DNA of 64,000 bases, taken from positions 19,026,655 to 19,090,654 of the forward strand of contig JACBWW010000020.1 in the NCBI GenBank assembly GCA_020086605.1, written 5' to 3'. This stretch comes from Lanius collurio (taxonomy: Eukaryota; Chordata; Aves; Passeriformes; Laniidae). Shown here in pieces: positions 25,601 to 39,500 of this stretch (its first letter is position 1; each line of letters starts with the position of its first letter). The notes beneath the pieces were generated by a model that was given only the letters and a program-made list of their open reading frames with translations, did not search any database and was not told the DNA's origin. Position numbers and translations under genes: made by a program.

Positions 25601-28600
25601 GAGAGCTCCCACACACATACACACTTTCACCTGGCACTCTACCACAAGCAAAAAAGAGAAGTTTTAACTGTTATAATTGTAAAAGACATTAATTTATTGG
25701 AAACTAAATGGTGTCAATAGATGTTGGAATGATTGTTTTCTACCTCTCAATATTTATCACTACACCTACTCCATTGAAGTTTAATTAAGTATTTAAAACA
25801 AACACATTTTTGGTATTGCAATTGAGTTTTAAAAAATGCTTTTCTCGAGCCCAGGAGATCATTAAATTCTAGCCTTTGGAATGGTCCATGTGCCACATGA
25901 CATAAGTTTACATAGCTCAGAAATCAGTCCTGTTAGTTCAAGCAAAACAGTGGAGGAAAATATGGTTAGAAAGCTTCCCTTGGAAGAGGGGTTTACTGGA
26001 GGTCAGGTTTTTTGCACAGTAATACAGGCTTTCAGTCAGTTCAGTTGTAACTTTTCATGGGGACTTTCCCAATTAAAAAAAAAAAAATCTATTTAACTGG
26101 AAATTACTTTTAAAACAATTTAATTTTGTGTACTGAATACTATGATTTTTTTGCAACATATGCACTTTCAAAATATTTGTTCTGCTACCAAATGTGCTTG
26201 TATGAGGAAAAAGCTCAGATTAGGTTTTATTCCTCTAACTTCATAGACATTGACAATTCCCCCCAGAAGTTAACATATTTTATGTCTCATCTATTAGGCA
26301 CAAAAGTTAAAGTGTCTCAGTCTTCCTAACTCAGCTCTTCAAAAGCAAATTTGACTGCTCTGTTCATATACTAGAACTTAGGTGTCACAGTTTCAATGCT
26401 ACATAATCAACAAACACCACATCCATCTATCATTCTCAAACACCTACTTTGGTTTCAAAGGATAATTACCTGGAGTTTAAAAACTTTAGAAGTCAAATAT
26501 TTTTTTTTTTTGTGGCTTATTTTCCATGTGAGACTTCAAATACTGAACTATATTGCACCAAATACACCATTCCATCAACTTTTTTTCTCTTTCCTCTAAA
26601 ACAAATACAGAAATAGAACTTTTCTGGCCCCTACATGCCCAGTGTCACTGTCTAAATGTTTATCAAGTCTAATAGTCTGAACTTTTAGCAGAAAATTCCT
26701 TTAGTCCTTGTGGTACAAGGGTGCATTTCTGCAGCCACCAGCTGCAGTTATGAAAGCACTTGAAAGGTGTCGTTATTTTCTGATAGCAGCTTGTGTGATA
26801 AATATGCCCACTGATAGCAGCAACCTGCAAGCAAATCTTCCAACTGATGCCATGTATAATCCATAATCGCTTATTAGTACTTCGGCTCATTTCAGCTGAG
26901 TCTCTCAAGCCTTCCCTCCCCCACCCCCCAATCACAGGAAGTTTGTAGTGCAGACACAGTTTTGGGTTGAGAGACAGACTGGAGAGCCACAAGTGCCCTC
27001 TTCTGGATATCCGATGCTACTCCAATTTATCTATGGAACTGCACTGAGGATTGATTCGTGACCAGGTGCCTCAAACACTCTCTGTTGAAGTGTTCTGCAT
27101 TCTATATCCCTTGTCTGAAAATGAAAGGATTTCTTGAATTGTAAGCTTTTTAGTACATGCTACACAGACTAAAGAGCATCAGCCAAACAACTTAATAAGA
27201 AAGTACCTAGCTGTGTAATTTTGCAAAGATTATTTTCCCATCATTTATGGGTGATGTCTTTGTGAATCAGTTTCTTAACTGAGTATAGAAAATGCATATT
27301 TAATCCTATAATTTTCATACATTATTTAGGTTAAGAATAGTCATCCTAATTTTCCTGCAAGTTCGACTTTTTATTCAATTTTTTTTTCTCATGGTCAATG
27401 AAGATAATCTTTATATGAAGGAAAATATTAGAATGTCAAAACCCAAACATTAATATATCTTATACCTAGCTACCAATCATCAATGAGGTTGATAAAGTTT
27501 CTCAATTCTCATCTGTGCTGGGAGTGTTTACAGTTCTGAAATGCACGAAACCACATCTGTAAATCAGCATATTCCTAAACAGAGATTTAATATATTTCCT
27601 ATAAATTTAGGTATCTGCATTTGACAATCCAGGTATGTACATTCACATAAAGATTAAAATGAATGCTTTGCATGACAACACAATTTACACATTAAATGAT
27701 TACACAGGTACTGAAAGGAACACTGTAGACATAGGTTTATTCTATCACCAGCCACATCTGGGAAGTTATGCACAAAATTGAAGCAAAATTGAGAAAGTTT
27801 TAAATAAAGGATTTATTGTATTTCACTTCAGCTCTCTAAGAACGTTACCATTTTGAACAGAACAACCAGGAAGATCACGTAAACTGTGTCCAAGTTACCT
27901 CTCATACTCCATCTAACTCGTGTCTAAAGTATATGGGGAAAGATAAAGGTTATGAGACCCAATAATTCTGTATTATATTTTGTTCAGCATAAGTACATAT
28001 TGCTGATCTCCAGCACACAAAGTGCAGCAACCCTTCTGATATCCATTCATGTGAGAAAAACCTATATGTTTCCAACATATCGAATAAAGGAAATCTTGAA
28101 CCTTCACAGTTTAAGAACAGAGCATTCAGACTCAAAAAGAGTAGAAATCAAATGTTGAATTTTTGAGCAATCCACACAAGTGTGGTTATTGTCATCAATT
28201 GTTTTGCAATTTTTCTTCTCAGCTAACATCATCATGTTCTTCAAGATGAGTCTGGAAATCAACACACAAACAGAAAAGTTCTTTCCATCATGACCACTGA
28301 GTGATGTGGGGAAGCCACCCAGCTCAACTGTGCTCCAGCTCATACTTCACTGCCTTGAGATTTCAAATGTTGCAACTCCATTGCACAGTAAGATAAGCAC
28401 TTAAAGTCTTAAGTAAAAGTGTATCTATTTTTAACATGTCCACCTAAATTTTATTTCCTCACTTCCTGCATAGCAGCTTCTGTAGCTCTCAGATCCACTG
28501 CTGATCCAAGTCACTATGGGTTCATAGGTGGGAATCTAAGTCAGGAGAAGAGGGAAGATCCAGTCACCCAAAAGGTAACTTTCAGTTTGTACTGCAAATT

Positions 28601-29280
28601 GTCCTAAAAAATCCTGGTCCCCAGCACAAAACATGGCATTAAGCAGTCATGCCATGCAAAAAGCAAGCAGAAGTTGCAGCAGAAGTCGCATGAAAGCCAT
28701 ACTGATCATTTGTTGCAGGCTGGACTTGGAACGTTAACCAAAATTAATCTCATAATCAGCAAAGGAACTAAATATTAAAGCAAAAATTTCAAAGCAGCAT
28801 TCAAACTCTACATCCTAGATGTGCATTCCAATTTTCCTTTTTCCTATGAAAAATTGTTGATAAATGTGAATCTCTGATTCAGTCTTTGGAGAATTTTTTC
28901 CTGTCTGAGCCTGAAAGTCCACTTAAATGAATAAAAATAATAGATTATTCTTTTATTTCACTTTTCCTCTGCTCAAATTGCTTATACCAGTTTATGCTGC
29001 TGTCTGTAGGTGACTGGAAAATATGAAGTATAGATGATGCCAGAAAGCAAAGACGAACTAGCAATTGTGGACATGGTAGCAACTGTGGAAATGACAACCT
29101 ACATCATGTGCAAACACTAAAGAGGGGAAACCAAAGCATTTGCCATCTTCCTCTTGCCTGGCACACAGATGTATTTGCAGAGGTATGCCACCTATTGATC
29201 AGGATCTTCACACAGTCATTTTCTTGTTATCCCAACAATAGGTGAGCTTATAATGCAAAAAAAAGTCCTCAATTATCTAT
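22630..29280. other. Long AT-rich stretch without a confident gene
   Basis: No supported gene or recent repeat. It contains a small CpG-bearing stem-loop at 25469-25492 and a minus-strand open frame at 26669-26992 whose Trp/Cys-rich composition argues against coding. A 25-base splice-bounded block at 27899-27923 on the minus strand is too short to call. Confidence 0.5.
25469..25492. repeat. Perfect 8-bp stem-loop in a small GC-rich patch
   Basis: TAGCAACT and AGTTGCTA form an exact inverted repeat around the 8-base loop GGAGGGAG. Just upstream, CGATAGCCGCAGCATCGC carries several CpGs, which is unusual for this AT-rich region. Confidence 0.8.
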
Positions 29281-29289
29281 GTCTTAAAG

Positions 29290-29770
29290 ATTTTTTCGTA
29301 ACATTAAGGTTTGTGGCCTCTTGGATTAAATAGCTTCCTCATATTTTTTAACCTCTGTTGATCTCTGAACTAACTTTATTGGTCTCTGCTGCTTTTTAGT
29401 ACATCTTTATCTGAAGAAACTCATTAACATGCTGGCTGTATCATTTGCTAATCACTAATGAAAATGTTAAATTAGATCAGACATAAAACTGATCTTTGTA
29501 ACATCTCGCTACACACTTCTTGCCCTTCACATTCCAGCTCAACATACCACTGCTTTTCATTATCTTTTATTTATGTTCAGTCTTTTGGTAAGTTTTTACC
29601 CTCTGTGTTATTCAAGTAAATTTTCATTAATTTTTCAATGAGATTTTGCAAACCACTATATTATTAATTTTTACTATCAAAATACTTCATTAGATTTTAT
29701 GTACATTAAGATTCCTGTATTCCTACTTTCCCTTTGTCTGTTATTAGATGATTTAGAAGTTACATCTGCC
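29290..29770 (-). mobile_element. Ancient CR1 fragment (reverse-transcriptase region)
   Basis: The plus-strand text aligns by eye with the reverse complement of an old amniote CR1 coding region. It shows ATGCTGGCTGTATCATTTGC, TCACTAATGAAAATGTTAAA and TTTTGCAAACCACTATATTA, in the order expected for the antisense strand. It is heavily mutated, has no open frame, and has diffuse ends. Confidence 0.55.
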
Positions 29771-29774
29771 TGAT

Positions 29775-32700
29775 ACTCTTCATTCTTTCCTTATTCTATC
29801 ACTCAGTAAGCTTTGAGAGCATGCAAAAGCAACATCTGTTTCCATATACTACCAAGACTTCAAGTTAGGAATCTTGCACAGTGCTGTAATTTTCCAGATC
29901 ATGCCTTCTATCAGCAATATATTTTTCCCATCTCAGAGGCAGCTTCTCAGTTCTCCATGACTTTCATAAAACATTACAAGTGGTGTGGTCACCATGAGCC
30001 AATTTGTACTTTTCTTCCCAACCTTCCTGTCCCACCCCCATATTAAGTTTTATCTGTTCTGACTTGCTTTCTTTCTACAACCTTCCTTAGACAAAAAGGC
30101 AATATTCTTTACTTATACTGGAATGTGTTAAGCCCTTTAATTTCTGCTTTTTTTCCTTTCCCCACTGTTTTTTGCTGCAGTTAATAGGAATTGTAACACA
30201 TTTCATTCCTTTCTACAGAAATAACCAAAAAATACAGGATTTATATATGGGTGCTTAAACATCATTTTAAAATCCACTGATACCAGCACAAATCATGCAG
30301 CACAATTCTGAAGAGAAGGCTTTTGTCTGGCACACTTTTTAAAACAAAGGCTACCAACGTTTCCAAAAAATATTCTGATTAACTAGAGATATTTTATAAA
30401 TATTTTAAGAAATATTAATTAAACATCTGAGGAAGGATATATTGCTTTTATTTAACTAAATGGTTAAATAGATAATCAATACTTTGATATCAAGCTTACA
30501 TTATTTGTTATTTTGGAGTTGGTCAAAGCAATTAAATTTTTGGTGTGTGGGAAAAGCAATTTTTGTGCAACAAAGATCATATACATCATTAAGTAAAAAT
30601 TAATTACATCTAGGTCTAATATTATTTATGAGCTTAATAATATTAAGAGAATAAAATTAAGTTCCTGAAACCATAGAACTGATTCATCAGATAATATGCA
30701 AGCAAACTTGTAGTAAATATGCCTTTGAAAATCACAACTCAGGAAAAATGTATGTCTTTTATTTATATAGGTATCCAGCACACATAATGTCAGAAATAAC
30801 TTGTATCAGTGTATCTTTTTACGGATTATAATCATCATTTAGTGATTCCTAAAATGCTACTGACTGCAAGATTTAAAACACATCCATACAAAAAAAAATT
30901 CACTGATGATATGTATTGTAACTACACAAGACAAAAAGCACAAAGATATTTTGTTTCCTGTATACAGCAAAAAGAAGAAGCCTGAAACTACGAGAATTAT
31001 TTTCAAAATAGTTCTATTGCGTTAACTTTATGTTCAAGAGAAATTGATTCTCAGCTGTCTTTGGAAGGGAATTTCAACAGGTAACCAAATGCCTGCTTTT
31101 CCAGCTCTTTGTACAAGGCTGTCACATACGACAGGGGACACCACAAAAGTCTGCACTCTCCTGTATGGAGCCCCTCTAGGAGCTCCAGGACATTAGGATG
31201 GCAATAGACCTTTATGTATCAAAAGCACATAAAGGAGGGTGAGATCAGACTAGACGCCTTTGCTTTAGATGGCTACAGACAACTGAAAGTAGTTTAATTC
31301 CACGCATTTTACTTCATATAAGCATAACAGAAGAGGAATTTAACTAAAGTTTGAAAACAAATGCAGAAATAGTGGGATTATAATTTTTTAACAGGAAGGT
31401 CTGTGGGAACTTGCATAATGTGTAGGATATCGTTGCATGGAAGTCTGTTTGTAGGGTGCTTAAAAGAAGATTGAAAACTACCCATTGACAACATGCTTCA
31501 AAGTACTGAAATAGTGCAAACTATCTTGAATAAAAGTCTGTTCTAATTCTAGAAGTTTCCTTCAGGCCTTTGAGGCCAGTTTAGATTTAGAAACTTAGCT
31601 TGAATTTAGTGATCATTTTAAACTACAAAAAGAAAATGATCTCTCTGAATGCATATTTTTATTAAAAACCTTTTCCTCTTGAGAGAAGCTTATACATGAG
31701 TTACCATTAGATTGACAGAATATGTATTTTACCTATTTGCATTTCCAAATTCCTTTTTCTTATTTTTTATTAAATTTTTTTTCTCCATGTTTTGCTTTCC
31801 TTATGATCACAATTTGATCACAAGCTGTTTAGAGTATACCCCCAACTTTCATCTGTGATATTTCATCTGTTCTTGTGATCTCTTTGGAGCAATGAACAAG
31901 AATTCCCATCTTTACAAGCAGCACCAGGAGTATTGTGGGAGCTACCAAAGTAAGCACTAATAATGACAAGAGCAATAACTTAGACTGTTTTATCTACTCT
32001 ATCAGAATCAGTTCACTTATAAATCAGTTCATAACATTAGCACTTCACAATCATCTACCAATGATCTGCCAAAATATTTAACTTAAAAACTGACAAACAT
32101 GTCTTGGCTGCACACACACTGAAGTATTAAAAAACTGGAAAGCAATCTGTACGCTGCCTCTGTGCATTTTATTTTTACACAGACATGGAGCCTCATTATA
32201 TGCGTCATCATCAGCCTAAAAGCACTTCTCACACTCAAAAAGGTTTTGGCCAAGAAAATCGGTATCACATAAAAGCAGTCACCGGTATTCACAGATACAA
32301 GATTTCAAACAAAAGACTACATCAAAAGACCTAAAAATTGTAGTCAAAAACAACCTAAGGAAATCTGTGAAACTGAGCATGCTAAAAGAGAATAGGTGAA
32401 TTTTTAAGTTCCTAAATGCATAGAAACAATAATCTAAAACCTCTATCAAAAATTCAGAACTGAAAGTGACAACATAAGGAAGACTTCCTAGAGTCATCAC
32501 TGATGTTTCTCTGATGTCACCAGCTCGACATACAGCAGGACTCAAAGTGAAACAACTTAAGCACTGGCTATCCCTCAGGAAAGGTAATAAGTCAGAGAAC
32601 ACTTTTGTAAGCCACCCCACTCTACCCCCCAAAAAACCCCCACTACCTTAACATCTTATCCAGAGCAGCCCACACTACTCCACATCCCAGTTGAGTTAAG

Positions 32701-33600
32701 ACTCCGAAGTATAGGGAGTTCAAACAACAGCAGCTACCAAGATTAAAGGCTTGCAGCAGCTGCCCTACAGTGAAAGATTAAGAGGGATGAGTCTCCTTGA
32801 TTTGGAGAGAACAACACGGAAGGAACATGATTACACTTCAAAATCTTCTGAATGCAGTGAATGACTGCAAAACTATTACTCACTAGAATTCTAGTGTGAA
32901 TAACACTAGAATTAAGAACCACATAGTAAAGCTAGCAAGAGATTACATTAAAGCAGGTAAAAGAAAACACCATAAAGAGACAATAGTACTCTTTATAAAC
33001 TTTGTAAACTTGTATAACTGTTTACCAGCATAACAGTAAATTTAAAAATACACTACAAAAAAACACCAAACCAACAAAACAAACAAACAAACCAACCCCA
33101 AAATAACCCTTATCAAATCAAAACAAAAAAACACTCAATCCTCACAGAGCACATAAAGAGAAGTTGAAAGACAAGAAAGATCTTACCGGCCAATGTCCCC
33201 GAAAAATCAGTTCTGGGACACACAAAAAAAAAAGGAAGGAAGAGTTCTATTCCCCAAATAGCACTTCTTATTCTCAGCTGGAGAACATTAAGCTGGATAG
33301 TCAGTTGCTGTGACTCAGCTGGGCCTTCTTATGCTGTAATCTGCTTTACCTTTTATGCTGAGAAATTCTATTCTTTTGTTACAAGTATGAAAATGCAATT
33401 ATTAATAAAGAAAACACATGTTTTTCGGGCAGCATGTTAACTAAGATAATACACAGTACTTCAAAATAGTATGTCAGAATTTACTTACTACAAGGAATAA
33501 AAAACTAACAGAAAACACCCCATCTCCCAAAGCATTTTTCATTGAATAAACTGGAAGGACTGCAGGAATGAGTACACCCTGTTTACTGACATGACTATAC
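29775..33600. other. AT-rich stretch, no confident gene
   Basis: Nothing coding is supported. It holds an AAAC-rich tract near 33055-33135 and a palindrome cluster at 32881-32913. A 26-base splice-bounded block at 33187-33212 on the minus strand has a strong acceptor and donor but is too short to call. Confidence 0.5.
32881..32913. repeat. 16-bp perfect palindrome with a third arm copy
   Basis: CACTAGAATTCTAGTG at 32881-32896 equals its own reverse complement. The half-unit CACTAGAATT recurs at 32904-32913. Confidence 0.9.
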
Positions 33601-33639
33601 ACCTAAAAAAAGTCAGTCACAGCTATTCCTGACTTTTAG

Positions 33640-33899
33640 GAACATTACGTTAAGGACTATGAAGTAACTGAAGCTGGCAAGGATTCTCTTTCAAAAGAAA
33701 GAAAATCAGTGTCTATACTTGTGATATTGAACTGCGGTGCTTTCTCAGAAAGAAGCATTTTCAAAGGGATAACAACTGCCAATCTAGTGAAGAGCAAAAT
33801 AGAAAAATTATATTCAGACAAAAATTCTGGTCTCTCATCTGGGGTAAAAAAATCACAATCAAATTTTGTCAAAGTCATCAATATATCCCAAATTTTCAG
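33640..33899 (+). CDS. Candidate plus-strand exon, also open antisense
   Basis: An acceptor AGCTATTCCTGACTTTTAG ends at 33639 and a donor TTTTCAG|GTCACA follows 33899. The 260 bases between are open for 86 codons plus two bases. The translation starts EHYVKDYEVTEAGKDSLSKE and contains FKGITTANLVKSKIEKLY, with a lysine/serine-rich coding look. The minus strand over 33657-33962 is also open (101 codons), so at most one strand is likely to be real. No plus-strand partner exon in matching phase was found, and the family is not recognised. A chance open frame or a lineage-specific exon of a non-coding RNA remain possible. Confidence 0.27.
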
Positions 33900-33964
33900 G
33901 TCACAAATATGTCCTTTACTGTTTTCTGTTGTATACTGTATACTGCAGTCTTCAACATGCATCT

Positions 33965-36230
33965 GTGTCTACAGTGATAGTATGAAAGTACCATCTACAA
34001 AAGGTGTAACTAGAGAGAACAGCTAGCTAAAACCAAAGAGCAGCCCTGCAGTTCTAACCACAGAAAGGCAGATGGTTGCCCAGTACTATGCAAATTCTCC
34101 CAACACTCACCTCTTCCCAAGGGTATTCTCTTTTGGTTCTTCTATTAAAGTCAACAAAACCAAAAAAAACCCAATAATTCTCTATTAAAGAGTTAAATAT
34201 TTGATAGTAAACTTTTGACTTCTTATCTATGATGCTCAATCTCTTAGAAAGTATTTTTGCTTATACACACTAGGCTAAATCCACTTCAATACCAGTAGCT
34301 TTTGACTGCTGGAACTACAGAGGGCAAAATAACTGTACAAACTCTTTTCTCCTCTCTCTCTGCATCTGAAGTCTTAGAAGTAAAACAGTAAACTCTGTGT
34401 CAGTACCCAATCCTGCAGATTGCTGGCTGATAAAGTGTTCTCTATTGCAAACAGTTTTATTCACTTTTACTGAGCTCTATACATATTTAAACTCATTAAA
34501 CTTTTTTTAGTTCTAAGTACTAAATCTAGTAGAATTTCAGATGTCTGGTAGAAATATTCAAGTTCAAGTGCACCTTTACAGCTGGTGAAACTAAACTCTT
34601 GCAGTCAGACCCTTGGAAAGTCAGAGTACACAAAGAAGGAGGACTAAAGTCAAAAAAAGCCACGTGATGTTATGTCTTCTAAGAAGCAGCCTAGGAAGCC
34701 TAAAAGGACAAAGCCCAAATGTTGTGGTTTGATAAGAAATTAAAGTTAAGAAAGGTCCATTAAATATTCATCCATGCATAAGTGAAGGTAGGACCTTAAA
34801 TTCACTAATTCTAGTTGTGTGTACATAGGGGATTTTACTTCAATCACTCAGATATCCTGACAAATTCTGTAGGTCATGAATTCTAATGTGTAGTAATTGC
34901 ACTATGTCACAGACATAAAACCACATATTAAATACTAATTGGAATTAGGGTGCATCAGAAAATTTCTAGAACTGGTTCTGTCACTGAGCTTAACACTGAA
35001 AATTGCACTATTTCACACCAGTACACCACACTAAGGAAATTTTTCTTTAGTTTTATTTTTGATTTAAATAAGATCCAGATAACAGGTAACACAGAGAAAA
35101 ACAGGGATTGTATTATTTGATTCTGGAATTTCTAAACTTTGAATGAAAAATTAAAAGAACAAGCCATGTGAGAATACTTTCTTTAATGAGCAGTCCTATG
35201 CCACTGGTTAGCAACTGGCAGTTAAATCATCAGAAATCACTGAGCCAGCATATAATTAGGATGAAAATGCAACTATGCATAATGCCCATAATTAGGCCTA
35301 TGAAAGCTGAAACAAGCAGAACCATTAAATCAGTCGATGCTTAAATCAGATGGGCACTGCACCTACTCACTAAGCTGTTTGCACATGGTTTCAGATGTCC
35401 ATAGATGAATTACAGGTCATACACACCATTGCAGGCCTTTTGTAGGGAACCACACGTAGTTAACTCCCGCCATATTCCAAGTACTGTAGCAGTGCACTGC
35501 AAAGACAGCACAGCACAGTGACCAGGACAGTAGCCTCTTGAATAAAATAGAAAATAGAAAATCCAAGTTCACAAAAACACAGCCAGATAGTGCATAAGGT
35601 CTACTATGTATTAATGTTTTGAATGTCCTGAGTGAATATCCTGAGTGCTTGTTGTAGTGAATTGTCTCTTTATACCCTTAGCAATTTTTCATTTTAGTTC
35701 CATGTTCCATTTTCTTTTGTGTGCTTCCTTGCTTCAGGAATAGTTTTTAAGTTCAATGATCAACAAAGCTCACCTATGCAATTGCTCTTTCACAACAAAC
35801 ACACAACGCTACATCCAGTGCAGCTGGGCAATCTCCTTACAGAAGATCTGGGGGTCTTTGTCTGAATCTTTTCTACAGGCAACATAAAAGAAAAAATTCT
35901 TTAAGTGTACCGATTTGTGTCAAAAACTACTTCCAAATTCCAGCAAAGATTAAAAAAAAAGTTATTTACAACACACTAAGGGCTTTACTTCTGCTATTTC
36001 TGCCATGGGGAAACCTGATTACTCAGTAGACTTGTGAAATTTAAACACAAAGATTTGCACAAGAGTGTCCTATATACTGAAGTCCCACGACTCAGAATTC
36101 TGACATTAACTGTATCCTTACCTACCTTTTCCTGAAAAACAATACCTAAAAAAATAGTTTTGAGTATATGGACTGAGTAACCCACACTCAGAAACAACAA
36201 AACAACACCCAAAGCCTATCTAACTGGATA
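33965..36230. other. AT-rich stretch, no confident gene
   Basis: A 31-base minus-strand block at about 34109-34139 has good splice signals (TGACTTTAATAG and GAAGAG|GTGAGT) but is open in all three phases, so it carries no coding information. Nothing else is supported. Confidence 0.5.
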
Positions 36231-36237
36231 TTAAAAT

Positions 36238-36402
36238 AACTTTTTCACTGTGAGGACAGTCTAGAAGTGAAGCAGGTTTCCCTCAGAGATTGAGCACAAC
36301 CTGACTCAGAGTAAAGACCTGACTAACCTCGTCTGACCTCCTTTCATAAATTTGGGCTGCAGAACTCCTGAGGTCCTTTCCAACCTCTTTTGCCTTATAC
36401 TC
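36238..36402 (+). mobile_element. Old CR1 3' end
   Basis: The order of motifs follows the CR1 3' UTR: GTGAGGACAGTCTAGAAGTG, GCAGGTTTCCCTCAGAGATT, CTCGTCTGACCTCCTTTCAT and GAGGTCCTTTCCAACCTCTT. The terminal ATTCTATGAT octamers are lost. It belongs to an older subgroup than the 11.6-kb and 50.9-kb copies. Confidence 0.7.
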
Positions 36403-36527
36403 TACGTAAAAAAAAGTGTAGCCAAAAAAAAAAAAAAGACGAAAATACTGCTTTCCTTTTGAGGATCTTCTCCACTTCTTGCATTTCAATCAAATCTTCA
36501 ATATAAATTTTTTTTTTCTTTTTTCAG

Positions 36528-36572
36528 CCCTCTTAGGAGTGAAGGGAAACACTGATTACAGCTCAGCCAAAG
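36528..36572 (+). CDS. Very short candidate plus-strand exon (45 nt)
   Basis: A textbook acceptor (a long T tract ending TTTTTTCAG at 36527) and a donor CCAAAG|GTATTA enclose 45 bases. These are open in one phase as LLGVKGNTDYSSAK. No partner exon in matching phase is visible. The pyrimidine tract alone makes chance a strong alternative. Confidence 0.15.
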
Positions 36573-36599
36573 GTATTATTAGCATGCATGTTCTACATG

Positions 36600-39500
36600 T
36601 ATGCAACATGTTCTACAGTTCCTGTGTCGTCCTGACAAAATCAGACCAATTTCTTTGGAGAAAATCTGTTTATCTGCTTTATGCCAAAAATCAGGAGGCA
36701 GACTGTAATATTGAAATTAAACTATCAGGAACATAGAGTTCTTCTGACATGGCAAAAATTGCAGTAATTATTCCTGCGGCTATCAATCTGGTATTTAATC
36801 CTAACTAATCTAAGTTGATTGTTCTTTCACAGTTTCTGTAAATCTACCTCTATATGCCTCAAAACAGGATCTTAATACAGCACCCACTGGACATAGAAAG
36901 ACAGTATTTCATTAATTTCAGTGTGTTTAGTGTGTTTTAATATGTTAGTCCTACTGCAATGGTATTCAGTTAGGAAAGATTAGCTCACTTAATGCCTTAC
37001 ATATTTTCTTGGCTCATAAAGAGCTACACAGTATTTCAGGGAGCTACTATACAGTTATTAAATGCTATTATTAAATATGTAATATTATTGCTGTAATCTG
37101 TACAAAGCAAAAAAACAGAGAATCCTCAATATTCAAACTTTAAATATCATAGAGTATATCTGCTACATTTTCTCTTCATAAATCCAAAAGGTCTCCATAG
37201 CTAGAACCTACATATAATCACAACCCAAGCTGAATATATATTACCGTGAATATGACAAGGTAGATGTGGTGTTACAGTTTAAGGATTTACAGTCATTATG
37301 TAAATGCATTATACACAGGGACAGTTTTCATAATTTATTCATAATTTTAGGAATACTATGAAAAATATAGAGACACTTCAAAAAATCAGATCAATGATAT
37401 GTGCATCGCTGAGTAGTTGAAACTCATATTTATTGTGTGTTTCCATGTGCTTTTGTGCATTACTTTGCTGAGGGCCAGATTCCAAAATAGTAGCGATCCA
37501 GTTTTCTTGCTGCTGAGGTTCACGCTTTTGTCATTTTACTGAAGCACTCATAAAAGCTTGGATTCTCTAAGATCTTTTGTACCATCTGCCAGTAACACTC
37601 CACAAAAAGACAATTTACTAAAATTATGGATTCAGAAGCTCCCCGAGGAAGTAAAAACTGAAAAAAACCATAGGTTTCTTGTAATTATTAGAGAAGTCAA
37701 GTCATTGATACTTTTCATTTTCCTTGTCGTCAAGACTTGGTACCCCACTAGAAGATGCCATGTGAGCCTCCTGGTCTACATGATCAAGAATGCCCAGGGA
37801 TAAATGATGTACATTGTACCACACAGCTGTGGTGTGTCACCTCCAGAGCTGCCATCCTGGCATGGACTGTGTGAATTTAACTAATACAGAATTCACATAC
37901 ATACCTAGGAACAAGAGATACAAATTAAATACAGACTAAACAGAGAAAAGAATGGACTAGTGCTCTGGCCAACAACGAAAATATGTTCAGGAAGTCAAGC
38001 CATCCATAAAATTCCTACTCAAAAAGGACTAATAAAACCTTTGACTAGACACATAAACACACCTATACACACACACACACACTCACATATATATATATAA
38101 AATATATTTTCATATTAATATATACTCTGAGGTAGACCTTGCAGTGTATCTTTTCAGCTCATCAGAGCAATATCAATTGTCTAGGGCTCCCGTCTCAAAA
38201 TAGATTCTGAAGGATTAGGAAAGTGTTGAAAGAAAAACACAAATAAAATTTAAATACCTAAGAATCTATTTCAAAGTCAAAGATTTAAAGAGTTCAAGCT
38301 GTTTCTTTTAACAAAAAGTATGAGGAATGACTTGATTACTCTATGAAAGTATCTTCACAGAAAGAAAAAGCTAGGCAGTAAAGAGCTCTTTAATCTAGCT
38401 GAGAAAATGAAACAAGAAGCAAAGATTAGAAGCTAAAGTGACACATATTAAAATTAGAAATTAGGCACTCATTTCTACCACAAGCAATTAACAAGTACAT
38501 TTGTACATTCTTTTCCTGTTGAGGCCTTTTGAAGAGCTCTTTTGTAATCTGAAAAGAAACAACTTTATAGGAAGTATTGATCACACTTCCTGCGGCTTCA
38601 GATTAAAATGTAACAACCGATTATATAAAATTAATTACCAGCTAAGATAAAAGGGACAGGGAGGAGGAATGTCCTTTTATCCTCCCTGTGACAGAAGAAC
38701 TAGAACTTGGTAAAATAAAACTTACGTAAGTTTCACCGCACATACTGTAGTTCAAAGGAGTCAACGAATTTATCAGCATTGTTCCCATAGAGAGAAGTTC
38801 ACTGAGAACAAGCTAAACCTTAAATGTTGAGCTCCTTAAGAGTTGGGATATTGCAGTCATAGAATTCTTAGCTCTAAGTCAACACCCAGTAAGTGTTTTG
38901 ATACTTTCGGACTCATTTTCAAAAACAGAAGTTCGAGCTCTTAACATCTTTTATAAAAAATTTCTGCCATTTCATGTCAGTCATTTTGAGTTCTGAACCT
39001 AACAAAAGACACCATAATGAAATGTCTCACCAGTGACTGAACAAACTGAAAAAAACACAGTTGAGCTTTCAGTAACATTAGGCAGGCAGCATTAACAGAT
39101 TATATTCTACATTGAAAATTGTAACAAGAATAATAATTGAAGTCAATTGCCAAATCAACAGTAATGTAAAACATGCAAGTAGTCTAGCTAAAAGGTTTCT
39201 CATCATTTTTTCAAGTACACTTACAGGCTTAAAATAAGCTGATGAACTAAAAGCACCTTCTTTAAAGAACAGGAGAGTAGAAAATTTTGATTAACTGGCC
39301 ATTTAATATATGCTAAGCATGAAAAGATGGATACAAAGGAATTCACACTATTCTGCAGCTTCCTAATTTTATTTTATCATTGAAGAATCTAATGCAGAGC
39401 AAGCTGGTTGAATGATTTTATTTGTTGCAATTCTTTTTTTGCTAATTGTAATGCAAATACCATCGACTGAATTTTTCTCCCTGGATAAGATAATCTTATT

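Noticed and set aside
26669..26992. 107-codon minus-strand frame
   Set aside because: Unusually rich in Trp, Cys and His with no splice context, typical of a chance frame.
27899..34139. Minus-strand microblocks of 25-31 bases (27.9, 33.2 and 34.1 kb) that can be chained in phase
   Set aside because: Each is under 32 bases and most are open in more than one phase, so phase agreement carries little weight.
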